Shown: positions 1 through 14,000, counted from the stretch's first letter. The stretch is 64,000 nucleotides of DNA from Cotesia glomerata (GCF_020080835.1 NC_058160.1:24043152-24107151); one strand, 5' to 3'. Numbers and translations are program-made. Notes: a model not told the origin generated them from the sequence alone.

Positions 1-861
1 TATCGTATATATAAACTTTTGAACCATATGTATTTTCTGACTCAGTTCGTCGAGTTATGTCGGAATATAGCAAAATGTTTCAAAATTTCCGTCATGAGGA
101 CCAATGTAATAGTTAGATTTCTATGAAATCTACTAAAAATATATTGACTCAAGAAGAAAAATTTTGAATCTAGAAAGATTATTTTGAAAAGTTTGCGTTA
201 AATCGAGCTAAAAAGTTTTTTAACCAAATAAAATTTTTTTGAGGTTGTACTGTCAATACTACAAGTGGTAAATGTCAAATAAATAGTCTTGTTTGATTTA
301 CAAAGTAGATTTACGCATGAAATACCGTGTTGTAGAGAGACAAGTTGACAGAGATAAGTTTTGATATTTGTTTATTAATTAGTACTATCACTTGCTCTGA
401 ATCTGTACTTTTAATTATTCAAAATATTAAGTATCGTTTTTTTTATCGTTGATTCTATTTTTATTTAAATTTGAACGGTATTTTTTGTAAAACAAAACAT
501 AAACTGTGATTTCTTATAAGACTAAACGTTAAACAGAAAAAAGACTTACTCGAATAAGAAAATTTTTTATAAAGAAAATTTTCTGCTTTATTAAATTTAT
601 TCAAATTTTTAAAAATGATTTTTTTTGTTAAAATTTTTTTTCTCGAATTAATTTAATTTTTATCTATAAATTTTTTATTGAAAACAGTCATGATATAAAC
701 GTCATAATAATAGTTTGTTATGATTAGTTAATAAACGATTTTTTTTTGTTGAAATTATTATCATTACTTTAATCCTTTGATACCTAGATAATTGCTGACA
801 TCTGTATTTTTAAGTGCTTGATTAGATAAATATTAAAAAATGAAAATAATTTAATTGACAT

Positions 862-896
<35 letters not shown>

Positions 897-2649
897 ATAC
901 CAATTTATTTGGATACTGTCCATTAAAAATATTTGGAAGTTATCCATTTATAGAGTGAAATATTCGAAAACTCGACAGCCCGAGGTTTATTTCCTGTTAA
1001 TTTAAAACGATTTTATCAATCCACTGAAAGGATATAGGTCACACGACACGAGTATTTGCGCGAAAGTTATTAATATTTTATAATCTGATAAAACTCGGAG
1101 CTGAACCGTTCAAGTAGATATTTAGTTACGTAGTTTCGGTCGATGAATTGATGCAAACTTGTAACAAATAAATAATAAAGTAGATAAATTGTTTTGGCAT
1201 ATCTGAGAGAAGAGCCTAAGCAAAAGTACGAGAATCGAAAAATTTATTTTCAGTGGAAGGGTACTTCGATAGCTTGTCAAGCTTTATCGGAACAAACCGA
1301 TACCATCCAGCGGCGCTTTATCCTTCCAACCCGGAGAATGAAATTGTTAAATCTGCATATCGCCTGCTGGAATCCAATTTACTATTCCACTAGTACCAGT
1401 ACTTTAAGATTCTCTTAAACTTTTAAATCGCTCCGAAATTTAGACAACTTGTTAAACTTGCATCCATCTCAAGTTATTTTTTCCATGGAGAATACTGAAT
1501 TAAATGACTCATGTAAATTTATTTATTATTATTATTTATGTGCATCTCAATACAAAGTAATTTCAAATTAAATATAACCAAACAAATTTTTTGCCGTGAT
1601 TTTTGATTGTAGTTTTAAGTTTTATCTTTGATAGTTACTTCCAGTGATGAATTGCATTGTTTAATGTGATTTTCCAACTTAATTTTACAGTATTTACTTC
1701 ATGATGTTATGAATTATAAAATATTTATAAAATTAAGCTTTGAAGTGAAACAGCGAAGCTTATTATTCCATTGTAGTTAGTTGAATTACAAGCCGATTAA
1801 TAAATAATATCTTTTGGCCAAATATCAGGACAATTACGAGCAGGTGTGCAGCGTAGACCCGAGAAGCTATTCCTATCTTGGGAACCGCTTAAACTCTGTT
1901 CAAATGAGCTCCGAGCTCAAGCCAAGCTTCTCCTACTTTACCTACCACTACTTCTACCTCCACCAGTAAAACTAGCGCACCCTTTATGTTACCAGTACGA
2001 AAATTTATGTGCAGAACCACCTGCGCCAAACGCCAGCTCGTTGTAACAGAATGAACGCTACTTTTAGCGACCAACAAAGATTGAAGGAAATAACTAGTGA
2101 GCTGCTATAAAAAAGCTTTATGGACTACGGAGTAATAAGTAGTAAGTAATTTTTAGTAAATCAGTTGATCAAGTGCAACAATATCAATAGATCAGATATT
2201 TAAACATCCTGTCACGTTAGTAATGTTAAAAGGCTGTATCTCAAATTTTGTAGAACCAAAAGTTTGTTTTTGTAGTACCAACCGCGAAATTTGGATTTTC
2301 GAGCTATAGTTAGGAGGGGTAAAATGAATGATATCTGGACATCTATAGTTGAGTCTACTTTTCACGCACACGTATCGATAAGTGACATCTCGCTCTCTAT
2401 CTATCTCTACATTCCCGCATGGACGCTAAAAAGCACTATAGGATATTTAGTTTCGTTTATTTCTACAATCGTCCGTTAGGGAGAGTATGAATCGAAAAAA
2501 AAATCTTTGCGACAAGTCGATTCTTGTAAACAATTTTACTAATATTTCAGTTTGTCATTTATTTACGTGTGACAGTTCATAAATGAATAAAATTTTATTT
2601 TTATCCTCTCAAATCCGAGTTTCGCCGTTGCTATTACAAAAAATTTTGT
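1..2649. other. non-coding AT-rich stretch
   Basis: No supportable exon is seen. The open frames are short (under 80 codons), lack recognisable domains, and sit in AT-rich sequence with many homopolymer runs. A somewhat more balanced patch lies at about 1190-1400 and another at 1840-2080. Neither shows convincing splice sites around a conserved-looking frame. It could be intergenic or intronic. Confidence 0.6.
866..894. repeat. poly-A run (29 A)
   Basis: This is an uninterrupted run of A. It could be the tail of a retrotransposed sequence, but the upstream 300 bases show no recognisable LINE, SINE or processed gene, so it is annotated only as a homopolymer. Confidence 0.9.
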
Positions 2650-2876
2650 TCGATACAAATCCGCAAAGGTTGGGATTTTGGTAATAAACTTGAAGTAATG
2701 ACACTCGTCTGAGATTATAAATACATTCTCAACAAAACCTCGTATGTTTGATCTGGTCTCGCTTCGCTCGACCAATAACAACGTGCTCGGTTTTGTTGAG
2801 AATGCACTCATAATCTCAGCCTCGTGACGTCACTTCAAGCTTACCAAAATACCTACTTTTGCGCATACGTATCGAA
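2650..2876. mobile_element. hairpin (foldback) MITE-like element
   Basis: The two halves are an imperfect inverted repeat with arms of about 95-100 bases. The left arm runs from TTCGATAC at 2650 through ATTTTGGTAA, CTTGAAGT, CTGAGATTAT and CATTCTCAACAAAACC. The right arm, read in reverse complement from GTATCGAA ending at 2876, gives the same ordered words. The centre contains a smaller palindrome, TGGTCTCGC..GCTCGACCA, at about 2754-2774. There is no coding capacity. The structure is typical of a snap-back non-autonomous DNA element. The target duplication is not resolved. Confidence 0.7.
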
Positions 2877-4638
2877 AATAACTATTCTATGTCATTTTGG
2901 TAATAATAATACGAATAGTTTTTGTTTAGCCATACAACCAAAAAAAATTTTGAAGAGTAAAAAAAAATTGTTTTTGCACTCTTCAAAGTTCAAATAGAAT
3001 AATGTTAAAACTTTACAATGACATAATTGTTTTATCATCTGTAAAAACATTTATCAAAAATGACTAATTTTAAGTCGTCTAAAAAGATTTCCTTTTAGTA
3101 TGATAAAAATTTCGATTATTACTGGACCATGCTTTATTAAATTGAAACTACGAAGCAATTTAAATAATTTGTTATTAAATATCGAACAATTTCTAGGAAA
3201 AAGTGATAATTGAACGCAAAATTGGTCTGCAAAATTAGCAATAAATTCCGGAAGGGAAAATGATAGAACGAAATGTGTTAATCATTTACAGACGTAATGG
3301 AAGTTGACTTTACAACTCGATAATTATCCGCAGGATGAATGTAGGTGGGTGGAAGTGTGGTAGTCAAGTGCCACGAATAACTATGGGCAACGGTTCGTGA
3401 GATTCTGATTGAGTTAGACCAGGGAGTGTACTATCCGTCATCGAGATTGTGTTGGTTAGCTCTTGCACGAATACCTCCGTGCTCTAATCGACTTTCTTCC
3501 TCTGTATTACTGTATATTTACCTCTACTTTTTTCTGACTTATTCTAAAAGCTTTCTATCAAAATGATCATTCAAAGTGACATACAATCCACCACATGCAA
3601 ACTAAACATCTATGTTTCTCATCAACCATCAGCCATAAATAAATTGTCTCGGATAGAAACATCCGAAATTTGATTGCCTCTGTAAAAATAGTTCGGAATA
3701 CCGAGCTGGCTAATCTAGTCGCCGGAAAAAGGACCAAATTTCACGGTATAATCGACCTCACACCACTGTAAACTTTTCACACATCACATTATATTACTTG
3801 TTACAATATTTGACGTCTAGCAAGCAATAGCTATTGCGAATCCCTCGCTATTTTATTTTCATCGAAAATAAAATTTTCTTTTTGTCAACAATCAATGTCA
3901 ATAGGGATATTACATTGCCCGTTTGCTCATGCGTTTATCCACAATTTAGACGTGTTTACTCTGGATAGAAGATATTTTTTTAATCGATTTAAAATTCTCG
4001 ATTAATTGATGGCTTGTAGCTTGTACCAAGCTCCATAACGACCTCAATTTCATTTTTCCGGTTATTATATTTTTTTACGATACTATGCTATACGATTTTT
4101 TCAGGTATATCTGTTAGTTATTTGGTTTTTTTCATTATTATTTTATATTTTCGCAGCTTATCCTCCGAGGAATTAACTACGGTACTGTACGTTCAATCGC
4201 GTTGTCCGTCGGGATAACTAAAAAATTAATAAAAACATGAACGAGTAGGATATTTTCCCAGCGATAAAATAACAAAACTTGTTAGTATTTATTCGTTTTA
4301 TATTTTTGTTCCGATTGTTTCCGATGGAATCGGTTGAAATTGTTAAAATGTTTGCATTGGTTAATTTTTAAACCAAATATTTAATCAATTTTCAATAATT
4401 GTATATAAAGAATCCCCCATGAAAAAAAAATATATGTCGAAATACATAAAAAATATATTTTAAGTATATTAAAAATCTAGAAATATATATAAAATATGTA
4501 TAGTAAATATATTTTTAATAACTAACTTTTGGCCGATGTTCATATATATTTTGTATATTTCAAACATATTTTAGATATATTCAAAATATATTTTTTTTAT
4601 ATTGTTAGCTATGTATTTTTTATGTATTTTAAGATATA
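2877..4638. other. non-coding stretch, AT-rich with one GC-richer island
   Basis: No coding exon is recognised. Around 3290-3480 the base composition is more balanced and free of homopolymers, which would suit regulatory DNA. From about 4430 to 4636 there is very AT-rich palindromic sequence (words such as AAATACATAAAAAATA on one side and TATTTTTTATGTATTT on the other), probably a decayed small inverted-repeat element. Confidence 0.5.
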
Positions 4639-4770
4639 CAGTGTAAACTCTATATAACAACACTCGATTTAACGTCAAACTCCGTAAAACGTCAAAATTT
4701 CTCGACTTTGGTTGGTTTACATTGTTGTCTATACAATAATACACTTCATATAGCATCACGCTCACTCTAA
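4639..4770 (+). mobile_element. pogo/Tigger-like terminal fragment
   Basis: A TA dinucleotide is followed by CAGTGTAAACTCTATATAAC and then two AACGTCAAA-type words (CGATTTAACGTCAAACTCCG, then AAAACGTCAAAATT). Pogo/Tigger-type elements commonly begin CAGT and carry tandem TATAACGTC-like words near the ends, so this reads as one decayed terminus. No matching opposite terminus was found nearby. The assignment rests on remembered family features only. Confidence 0.35.
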
Positions 4771-4849
4771 TTAACGACCACAATAAGGCATTACTAATTA
4801 CTAAGAAGTACTGACTAAGTTGCCGAAATCAATGGAAATAACATTCGCC

Positions 4850-5460
4850 AAACTTCGTCTTATCATAGATGGCCCCAATTACTTTCAAGTTTGGCAAACC
4901 GAACTTCCGTAGACCTTTGGATTTTATAATTTCTTGCAAGTTAGGCATTCCAAACGTTTGACGAACTTCGGCGTTTCTTGCCAAAGTACTCTAAAACGGA
5001 ATGGGAGAAGATATTTGGCTTTAAGTCTTTCCAAGGTTAAGCCTTTTAGTTCTATACATATAAAAGTGTGTATTTATGAAAGTATTTGTATATTGTACAT
5101 ATAAACATGGTGTCTCATGTACCCGACTAGAAATTTCAGTGAGGCATATGCCGAAGAACCAATTCGGGGCAAGTTTGGCTTGCCTAACTTAGGCTTGCCT
5201 AGGTTGTACCTCATAAAAACCAAGGTAGGCAGAACGAAATGTTTGGCTTGCCATATTTGAACGTAACTAGGAAAGTTTCATGGATTCCTTAAGTCTGATA
5301 TATCATGGGAACGCCGAACTGGTTTCAAGTAACGATAACCTGAGTTTTGCTAGTTTGGAGTGAACTTGGCTTTCCGAACTTAGGCTAGCCCAATTCGAAT
5401 TTTATTTGTTTTAAATTAGGCAAGCCGAACATTGGTTGTGCTTATAAGTATCTTGAAGTA
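4850..5460. repeat. dispersed GGCTTGCC / GGCAAGCC motif region
   Basis: The words TTTGGCTTGCC, TTAGGCTTGCC, TTAGGCAAGCC and variants (GGCAAACC, GGCTTTCC, GGCTAGCC), each next to GAACTT or TAACTT, recur in both orientations about eight times over 600 bases (near 4893, 5168, 5186, 5245, 5366, 5383 and 5416). It looks like a degenerate inverted or tandem repeat. No reading frame runs through it. Confidence 0.5.
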
Positions 5461-5474
5461 AGAGGTCGCTCATC

Positions 5475-5550
5475 ATCGGCGTAGCGTCGCGGTATGGTAT
5501 AGGGCCCTTGTGCGTCGGGTACCGTGTTCGAGTCTCGCGTTCGACATGTA
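5475..5550 (+). repeat. tRNA-like pol III promoter remnant (SINE head?)
   Basis: An A-box-like TAGCGTCGCGG (5482-5492) is followed, 32 bases further, by a B-box-like TGTTCGAGTCT (5525-5535). That is the spacing and orientation of a tRNA-type internal promoter. The acceptor and anticodon stems do not pair properly, so this is not a functional tRNA gene. It is best read as a tRNA-derived SINE head or a decayed tRNA pseudogene. It resembles the minus-strand element at 20.7 kb (A box TAGCGTAGAGG). Confidence 0.4.
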
Positions 5551-7924
5551 CGATTTTTAATAATTAATAATTACTAATTATAATTACTATTAAGGCAAGT
5601 GTGAAGTAAAGTTAAGTGTTATGTGTGATTAGTGTATCTAACTCCTCCATCATCACCTTCCCCTTTGACTTATCAAATCTACCAATCAAAAAAATCTCTT
5701 CACATTAAAAAACGCTCCAAAAAACAAAAAAAAATTACAGAAAAAATAAAATTAAATAATAAAAATAATATTAAATAAAAGCAACAAAGAATTTGTTTTT
5801 TTTTATTCATGAAATATTTAAAAAATTTAGTCCTAAATTTAATATTTATACTTAAAATAGTAAAAGAAGATAAAAAAATAAGCATTTGTTTTTATTAATT
5901 TTCGCTTGATAATAAAAAAGCTAAAAATCAAGAAAGAATTAGATTTATAGAATTAAATTTATAGCTAAATTTGTCATTAAAGACAAATTTGGGAACTGGG
6001 GAAATAAAGGATAAAGGGGGGAGGAGGGACCTTACTCAGTAGGAATTTTTCGGTAACCGAAAAAATAATTCAGACAGCCCAGACCTAGGTACCCTTTAGC
6101 AACGCTACGGTAGAAAAAAAAATACAGAAACAAAGTTGAATATTAATTAGTCGATAATACAGAAACAATAGATAGAATTTTAAAAATTTTTTACTAAAAG
6201 ATATAAATACGAAAATATATCATATGTCAAAACGATTATTTTTATCAGTAATAAAAATCAAATATTCATAATATTAGATAAATTTATTTGTAGCCAGAAA
6301 TAATGACTGTTATGTGGGTGTAGGTGCAGATGGAAAGTACGAATAATGATAATTTGTAATGATGAGTATAAACCGTCGGTGGCTATTTTGACGTCTCGCT
6401 CTTTCGTGCGAAACCACTTGTCACTGTGGTGCACACGAATGAGAGAGAATATTTAACGCCCCGTGATACTATAACGGGGTAAAATGCACTCGACACACTA
6501 TAGCTCTCTTTTCTCATTCGACACGCGCGGCTTTCAAAAATCCGCAGTACGACCGTGTAACACCGGCCATGCGTGTGCAATAACGCGGGATATAACACTC
6601 AAGTAATGTATGTGGAGTTTACACACAACCACGCAGATGTGTATGACATCCCGCTAAAATGTATGTATTTGATTTCATAAAAGAGCGAAAACTGCGGGAG
6701 CAAACATACGTTGACGGGTATATGTTCGCGTAAGCGGGGAGTCCTACTTTTCTGAGTAAATATAATTTTGTGTTATAGTAATAATATATTGCTGAACACA
6801 CACGCTGTAATTCGCTTAAATTATTATTTTTTTTTCTTTTCGCTTATATTTATCTGTATAAAGAAATTCCTCGTCTGACGGTTGCTGAAATATTTTAATT
6901 ATAATTTAGATTTCATTGTCTACTAGAGTCAAATTTTTTCTTACAATTATTATTAACAGAGCACTAAAAATTATTTTTTTTACTAATTTAAAATGAAAAT
7001 AAGTTTTTTTTTTTCAATTTATTAAAAATTAATGCATTCTCAGTTGCTTTTAATAATAATTTTCATTTTCGTGAATAGCTCCGAGATTTCAATAATTGAT
7101 TAAGTCTTCTATATTAAGAATATGTACCTCGTTTTCCCATTGAAAATCGAATAATCGTTAAGACGATCTTGAAAACAAGAGCTATTCATGTACTTTTGTC
7201 AATATCCAGGTCAAAAGATGTCAAAAACACTTGAAATATATCTTCGAGTCATTTAATACGCTCGCGAAGTCTCTAGATAGCTGAATTTCATCAATAGCTT
7301 GCATGGTTGTGAAATAACTGAAATTTATCATTCTTTGAATTATAATAAAAATATTAATTTAATTAATGTTTAGATCAATTGGGATTTGTTAAATAATTTT
7401 ATCACATTTAGACACCAGTGCAATCTTTTTTTATCCATGAAGTTTTGGTGGTATAAGAGGATTAAGAAATTAAGAACCTTCAAAACTAAAGTTCCGAAGT
7501 AGCCTGGTAACGGCACATTTTACTGACAGTTTGCTACCGTTAATCCTAAAATTCGACTTATAAATAATTATTTACTGAAAACTTCACCATTTTATAGAAC
7601 AATTTCCTCAAGACATATTTTAAGATCTAAAAACAAACTTCTCATCAAAAAATTTTCTGATTTAGTGGAATATAGTCTGTTTATGAGTACAAAAAAATAA
7701 TTTATTTTAATTTTTTAATTATTTATCATTTATACGATCGTGTAGCCAATTAACATCAATTAAACAAAAATTAGTTTAATATTTGATTTAACTAAAAACC
7801 AAGGTCAGATAAGTTCCTTAGAAGGTAGAAAAAAAAATTATTTTTATTTTAAAACTAAACACTTCAAGCTTAACTCTTTTCTAAGGAGACGACTTAGAGA
7901 TCATGCGCCCTCTATTAAAGATTT
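5551..7924. other. non-coding stretch
   Basis: AT-rich with no supportable exon. 5690-6000 is extremely AT-rich. 6370-6740 is a balanced-composition island rich in CACACG, GTGTG and CGCG words, whose antisense frames of 60-71 codons have no recognisable domain. 6800-7900 is again AT-rich with homopolymers. Confidence 0.55.
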
Positions 7925-8097
7925 TTCACACTATTTTTGGTAAAAAAACGATAAATGGAGTTATATATCCATATCAAGCCAATTATTTCTTGATATGGCG
8001 AATTTTCATAATCGGTCAATTATGGACAGCTCAAATTATTGGTCTGATATGGCTATTTATGATTATACCAAGTCATAAAATTTTTTCACGGGTTAAA
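7925..8097. mobile_element. decayed MITE remnant, GATATGGC family
   Basis: The right edge, in reverse complement, reads AACCCGTGAAAAAATTTTAT and then AGCCATATCAG. This shares its words and their order with the element at 38.7 kb (CCCGTGAAAATC, CTGATATGGCCATA). Left-half words (CCATATCAAGCC, CTTGATATGGC) are partly complementary to the right half. The 71-codon open frame across this interval is a by-product of the repeat. The boundaries are approximate. Confidence 0.4.
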
Positions 8098-11000
8098 ATC
8101 ATTTTACCTAAAAGTTAATTCTGACAATATATTTCTGATGAACTAATCCAGCTGAGTACATTATTGATCAGATGGTTTGAATGGAATAGAAGGTCGTCAC
8201 ATGCCTGTCCTGTTCGTTGATCTCTTGAGTTCCCTAGTCAGAATCTGAGTATCCCCTATCAAGCCGAAGGAAATTGATTATCCACTCGATAAACAGTATC
8301 TACCTGCGTGTTACAATCTTCTCTGGTAGTGACACTAGCTTGCCAATCAATTTACAGTAGTGGTCCGGGATTAGATAGAATTCTGAATCGCATTGATCGC
8401 GTACCAGGGGGTGTGACAGTTTGGTATTTCGAGAGGGTGACAGTAGGATTTCTATGTTGGTTAATCTTCTCGCTCACTCTCAGAGTAGACGTTGTGGATA
8501 TACCTTGATGGTTCGTGCAAATGCTTCAATGGATCTAAAGAGCTTACGTATACACATATAACAGCACCTGGTTGGCCCATCAGAGCTATTGGAAATAAGT
8601 GTAAGCTCCAACAGAAACAGCATATACTCAATTGATGACGTTAATAGCCACGGTTTATGCTGATCGGATTTAACTGAGAGTTTCAAGATATATTAAACGT
8701 GTTTGAGATTTGGGCAAGCTACAAAGTGATGCCAGGAGGAGTGAGAATGCTGATCAAACAAGATCTATGTTCCATTTTCTAGTTCACCGACTTAACGATC
8801 AATAAATTTATGTAAATTTGTCGAGTCGTAATATCCATCTGCTCTGGTCTGGTTAATCCCGATCCGGTTCAAGCGTATGTAACGTCTGAGAGCAAAGAAC
8901 GCAAGATGACCGCTTTAATATCGTGGATACTTGTGTGTTTGACTTCATACACTATTTAATCATTAATTAGAGTTATTTGTATGGTTACTCAATGTTTTTG
9001 AATAATTTCATTATTCAACACTCGAGTTCATAAATTTTAGTATTATTTTTTTTTTTCTTAAATATTAAACCTATTTATCCTGAATAAAATGCTCGTCATT
9101 TTACATAAGAAAAACGACTTCTTCCTGTTTAAATATTTATTTATATTCCAATTAAAATTTATGCTACGAGATTTCAATGGCTTTATAAATTTAACATTCT
9201 AATAAATATTAAAATAAATTTTTAAGCAGAGTCTTATCTCCGAGAAAATTTAGGAAAATAGAGGTGGGAATAGATATTCCCAGAAGCCATCTGCGGTTTT
9301 ACGCGGAGCACATTTTTACGGTGGGAATAAATTTAAAAATTCTTCACTCACCTCAGGATTAAGACTCAAGTTTATAGGGTAAATGTTGACTAGCTAATAA
9401 TAAATATAATAATAAAGTATAAGTATTTATATAATATACAACTTATGAAAAATAATATAAATCATGGAACCTAAAACACAAAACTGTCGCAATAATTATC
9501 GCAAACATCGATGAATTCAGTCCGATACATTCCTCATAAATTCTTCACGTGCAAGCCAATAATCCCTTCTGGCCTATACCGCACCGTCGCAGCCGATCTC
9601 ACGGCTCAGAAAATTCACGAAGAATTCAAAGCGTCGATAAATTCGTTGCCATAGTATCGTAGGTGTCCGATCGATCGTGAACGAAGATGAATCGAAATTT
9701 AGATATCTTTTTTTATCCATAAAAAAATATATATTTTCTTTCCTTCCACCAGTTTATTTTTATTTTTATTAATAAAATAACAAAAGAAAATACCGATTTA
9801 ACTTTATTTAGATTTTTCAAACATAAACGACTCAAAACCAATTTCGTAGTCGACACAATCCTCGCAGCCTTTTTTTTTTTTTGATTTCCTTCTTTGCTTA
9901 GCTATTTATATTCTACCTCGTCAGACTTTGGTCCCTATTATTTTTTATTTCAAAATATAATATAAGCTTGCAAAAAGTTTATCCAAAACAACAGCGCAAA
10001 ATTGACCGGTATAAAAAAGTTTTGGGGGAAATCTTCCGCTAGTTGGCCAACTATTTTACGGTCTACACTGTGCTAGGGTGTAATATCTGCTTCTAGGATA
10101 TCTTGTAAAAGAGAGAGAGAGGTTGAGAAGGTATAGGGAGACAAGCGGCTGTACAAGAGAAGAAGCCTCCTATACAGAGAGTTTTCTCATTTTTCCAAGA
10201 GTTTCTTGTACCAACAAGACGGTGGTACGGCTGTCGAGAACAGCCTCGGATTAACAACAAACTTCTAGTGTAGCATCCTGGTCTACTTTCCCGACATTAC
10301 AACACTGTCTACTATCTTTAGTTTTACTTGGAATACTATCTATACCATCACAAAGACACACACTTGTTCGCGTTCTATCTAATCTCAAATCTTTCCTAAT
10401 ATCAACACTTACATCCGCATATATATGAAGACAGACGCAAGAGCTGATTCCTGGAACACGTTGCGCCTAATAGACATTTCCAATTATTTATCGAGTGTTT
10501 TCTTTAAGAAGGAATTAGAGAGCTTCGTAAACTGCCAAAGTTAGTCGTTTTATGTCGAGGAATAGCTTATAATGCGACAGTTAAATTGGTGCAATTGTAA
10601 ATGAGGCAATTTAAATGGAAATTTAATGATTCGTGGTGATTAAGATTTAATTAAGTTGCTTTGAATTATAGAGGAATGACAATTATGTATAGTTAAAAAA
10701 CTTTGGCAATAACAATAGAATTGTTTTAAAAAAATATCTAAGATAAAAAATTATAGTCTTTAAAAAAATTGTTATGAGTAGTAAAAAGTAACAATTTAGG
10801 TCGTAATTTTATTTTATTATAATCATAAAAATTTTAAATGTGAATAATTAATTAAAAAATTGAAAAGTAGAGTAAAACTATGTTCATTTTGATTATAAAA
10901 ATAAAAATTTTGTGCAATTTGAAAATGCTTATGTAACATTAAGTAACAATTACAAACACATAAGAAAAAAGAATTTTAAATTTAATAATAATAAAAATTA

Positions 11001-14000
11001 AAATTAAAAAATTATAGTCTTTATTGAAAATTAGATTAAGACATCAATAAATTTCATTTGAAACTTCAGTAAACATTTTATTTGTTCAAATCAGAAAATC
11101 TGAGCAGATCTTCATTTTATCTAAATCTGTTCAGATTAAATTTGATCTGAATCATTTGTCATTGTTAAATAATCAGATCTAGTCAGATCAGATCAAATCA
11201 GAACTTTATTTTATTATTTTTTTTTATCAAGCTTGATCTAATTTAATCAGCTTTAAATTTTTTCTTCAAATTTGATAAATTCTAATTATTATGATTTAAA
11301 TTTTCCATTTCAAAATTTACAATTATCACTGAAAGTATTTTAAAAATGACTTTGTAAAAATTTTATTTTTTTTTATTGGCACATAAGTATTTTCTTAGAT
11401 TGTAATTTTTATTTAGAATTTATGTAAAATTGTGCATTTTTTCCCTGATAATTGAAACTAAAATGTTAACTTTCAGTAGTAAAGTCCAAGACTTGTCAGA
11501 CTGTGACGGAAGACCCAAGATTGTCCGACTATTGATATAAGTAAGTAGAGAAAATGAAGCGACTAGGGAGCAGAAGAGGAAAATGGTGTCACGTTTCGTC
11601 GATGATGCTAAATGAAACGAGAGGCCAAGTGGCGGTCGGTGTAATCGATACATCGCGTGACACTTTACTTCTCAACATCTCTATAAACTTCTCAATTCTA
11701 CACTACTCTACTTACTCCACTCGACTTGACTCTACACTCTACAATCTACTCTTAGCTCGACAAGGAGCTGAAAAAATTAGGTGTCAAGTATCGTGAAAGG
11801 GAAGACGGAGAGGGTAGTAATGGAAAAACCCCTGAAAAAATTTAGCTCTCTAATTTTGAAGATACAAATCACAATAAATCGATCAATGTCAGGGCCTTTA
11901 ATTTTTCCTCGTTCTTTCGCTTTTTTTTTTTTCTCTAATAAAAAGTATTCCCCGGGGCTTGTCGAGCTTTTTTATTTCATAATCATAATGATTGTCTGTC
12001 ATGTCATGTGCCGCTTGACACTTGACGAAATAAAGTTAAAGTAGTAAAGAGGAGGAAAAAATTCCAATGCATGACAGGTTTTACAGAAAACTTTTTTGCT
12101 GTAACAGAATTAAATACCTCGGAAAAAATTCAAGGAGACAGATTTTATTGGAGAAGCTACAATTTATATTTTTGTTGAAAGAATATATTAATTTTTTTTT
12201 TTCACCCGTGGTTTTCCGTTTTGCCGAAAATAAAATAAAAAACATTTACATTTAAATAAAGAACAAAGCAAAGTATAGAGACACGAATGTGCATAGAGTA
12301 ATATTGAGCATAAACGTCTTTAATACATTTGAGATTTAGGATGCAAACAGTGTCTTTGTTTGGCGATAATCCCACATGCTTATTCTGGTGCGAGGAAGAT
12401 TGGGACATAAGTAAGACGGTGTTTGTCTGGAGACGAGACTCAGGAGATTATATTAGTGGGACCCAGTGGTGAGGTGATACTGTACTCCGGCTGTACGGTG
12501 ATGTTAGTCGATGTATGTACATATCCATACACGTATGGATTATATTATATTATACAGCAACACACTGTATAGTATAGTATAATACTAGACTCTAGACTAC
12601 AGACATCTAACTGGATCAGTCAGAGACAACCCACATTCCCCTAACACGCCGGTGGTAGTTTCAGATGAGGTATGATCAACCCGGGAAATCTCACGACGAG
12701 CTAGCTGCACTTCTATCCCCCAAGTGACCATGTGGTCGTGATCTCGTTTCAAAACCGTTGCACTGCTTAAACTATCCAATTGCTACTCGTTTATTTCAAA
12801 CTTTTACTCTCGTTTATATTCTTGAGTTCATACAAAATAGATTCTTATGGCCAAAGTTTTCAAGTTATTACATTCTAAAAGAATTATAGTCCTTAGTGTC
12901 ATGTAATAATTGGGAATGTGAGTAATTAAAATTAAATTTTGAAATAAAATATTATGAAAAATTGCTATGTAATTTGAAATCAAAATTGTTGAGAAAATTT
13001 TTTAAGTACACAAAAAAATTAATTTCTAAGTAGAAACAAAGTTTTCTTGACTCAAGAAAGTATTCATGAAGACAATAATTATCTTAGCTGAAATAAACTT
13101 TTCTTAAGCGAAATAATTTTATTGCTTAAATAAAAATTTTAATTGAGCCAAAACAATTTTGATTTCCCTTGTTGGTTGTTCTTGTTTAAAAGTATTCAAT
13201 CTCGAACTAGAAAATCAGTTAGAATACTTCAATATTGATAACACTCAATTTACATTCAACGATTGCCACACAGAAAAAAAAATTAGCTAAAATCAAGCGG
13301 AAAGTTCTTGAACCAAGAAAATAGTTTTAATAATAATAAAAACAATAACTTCCCGATTTTTTAAAATTTTCAATTTTCTCAGCGGAAAGTTAAAAATAAT
13401 TTAACTGTTGTGAAGTAAAAAACTTAAATCCATTATTTTAGACAAGTTTGAATATCAGTAATCTGTAAATCGAAATTTTCTTGTTAGTGTATTTAAAGTA
13501 ATTTATTGCAGCGATGAAATCGTCTGATATTTTATTATATTATACAATAAAAAATTCTGCGTCATTGCGTCAAAAAATGTAGTGTTAAAAATTTTTATGT
13601 TAAATATTTAACACTTTTTTGTGTTCATTTAACAGAATAAATATTAAATTTACCATTAACTTTTCAATTTTTGTAAATAATTAATTTTCATTGCGTGAAG
13701 TTAAAAATATAAATGAAACTTCGTTCTAAAAATTTTTATTTCCGTTTTTTGAATAATTTAACTTTTTGCGTATAACCCGAAACAAAATGCAAATAATTTT
13801 TTTTTAGGATAATTTAAAACTTTCACTCTAGAGATAAATACTTTCATGTTTGACAAATCTGCCGGCTTTTAAAAAATTCAATCTCACTAAAAAGTTTTTA
13901 TGTTATGCTCATTTTAAAGCGATTTTTTGTTCTATCACTTTAACACTAACACTCGTGGACGTTTTAGTCTCTTTTTATCCAATTTTTGTTGGGTTACTAT

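Noticed and set aside
7903..8118. 71-residue hydrophobic frame
   Set aside because: It coincides with a decayed GATATGGC-family MITE; hydrophobicity comes from AT-rich codons.
13010..13500. further TTCTTG-family MITE
   Set aside because: Family words are present, but I could not find two matching termini.
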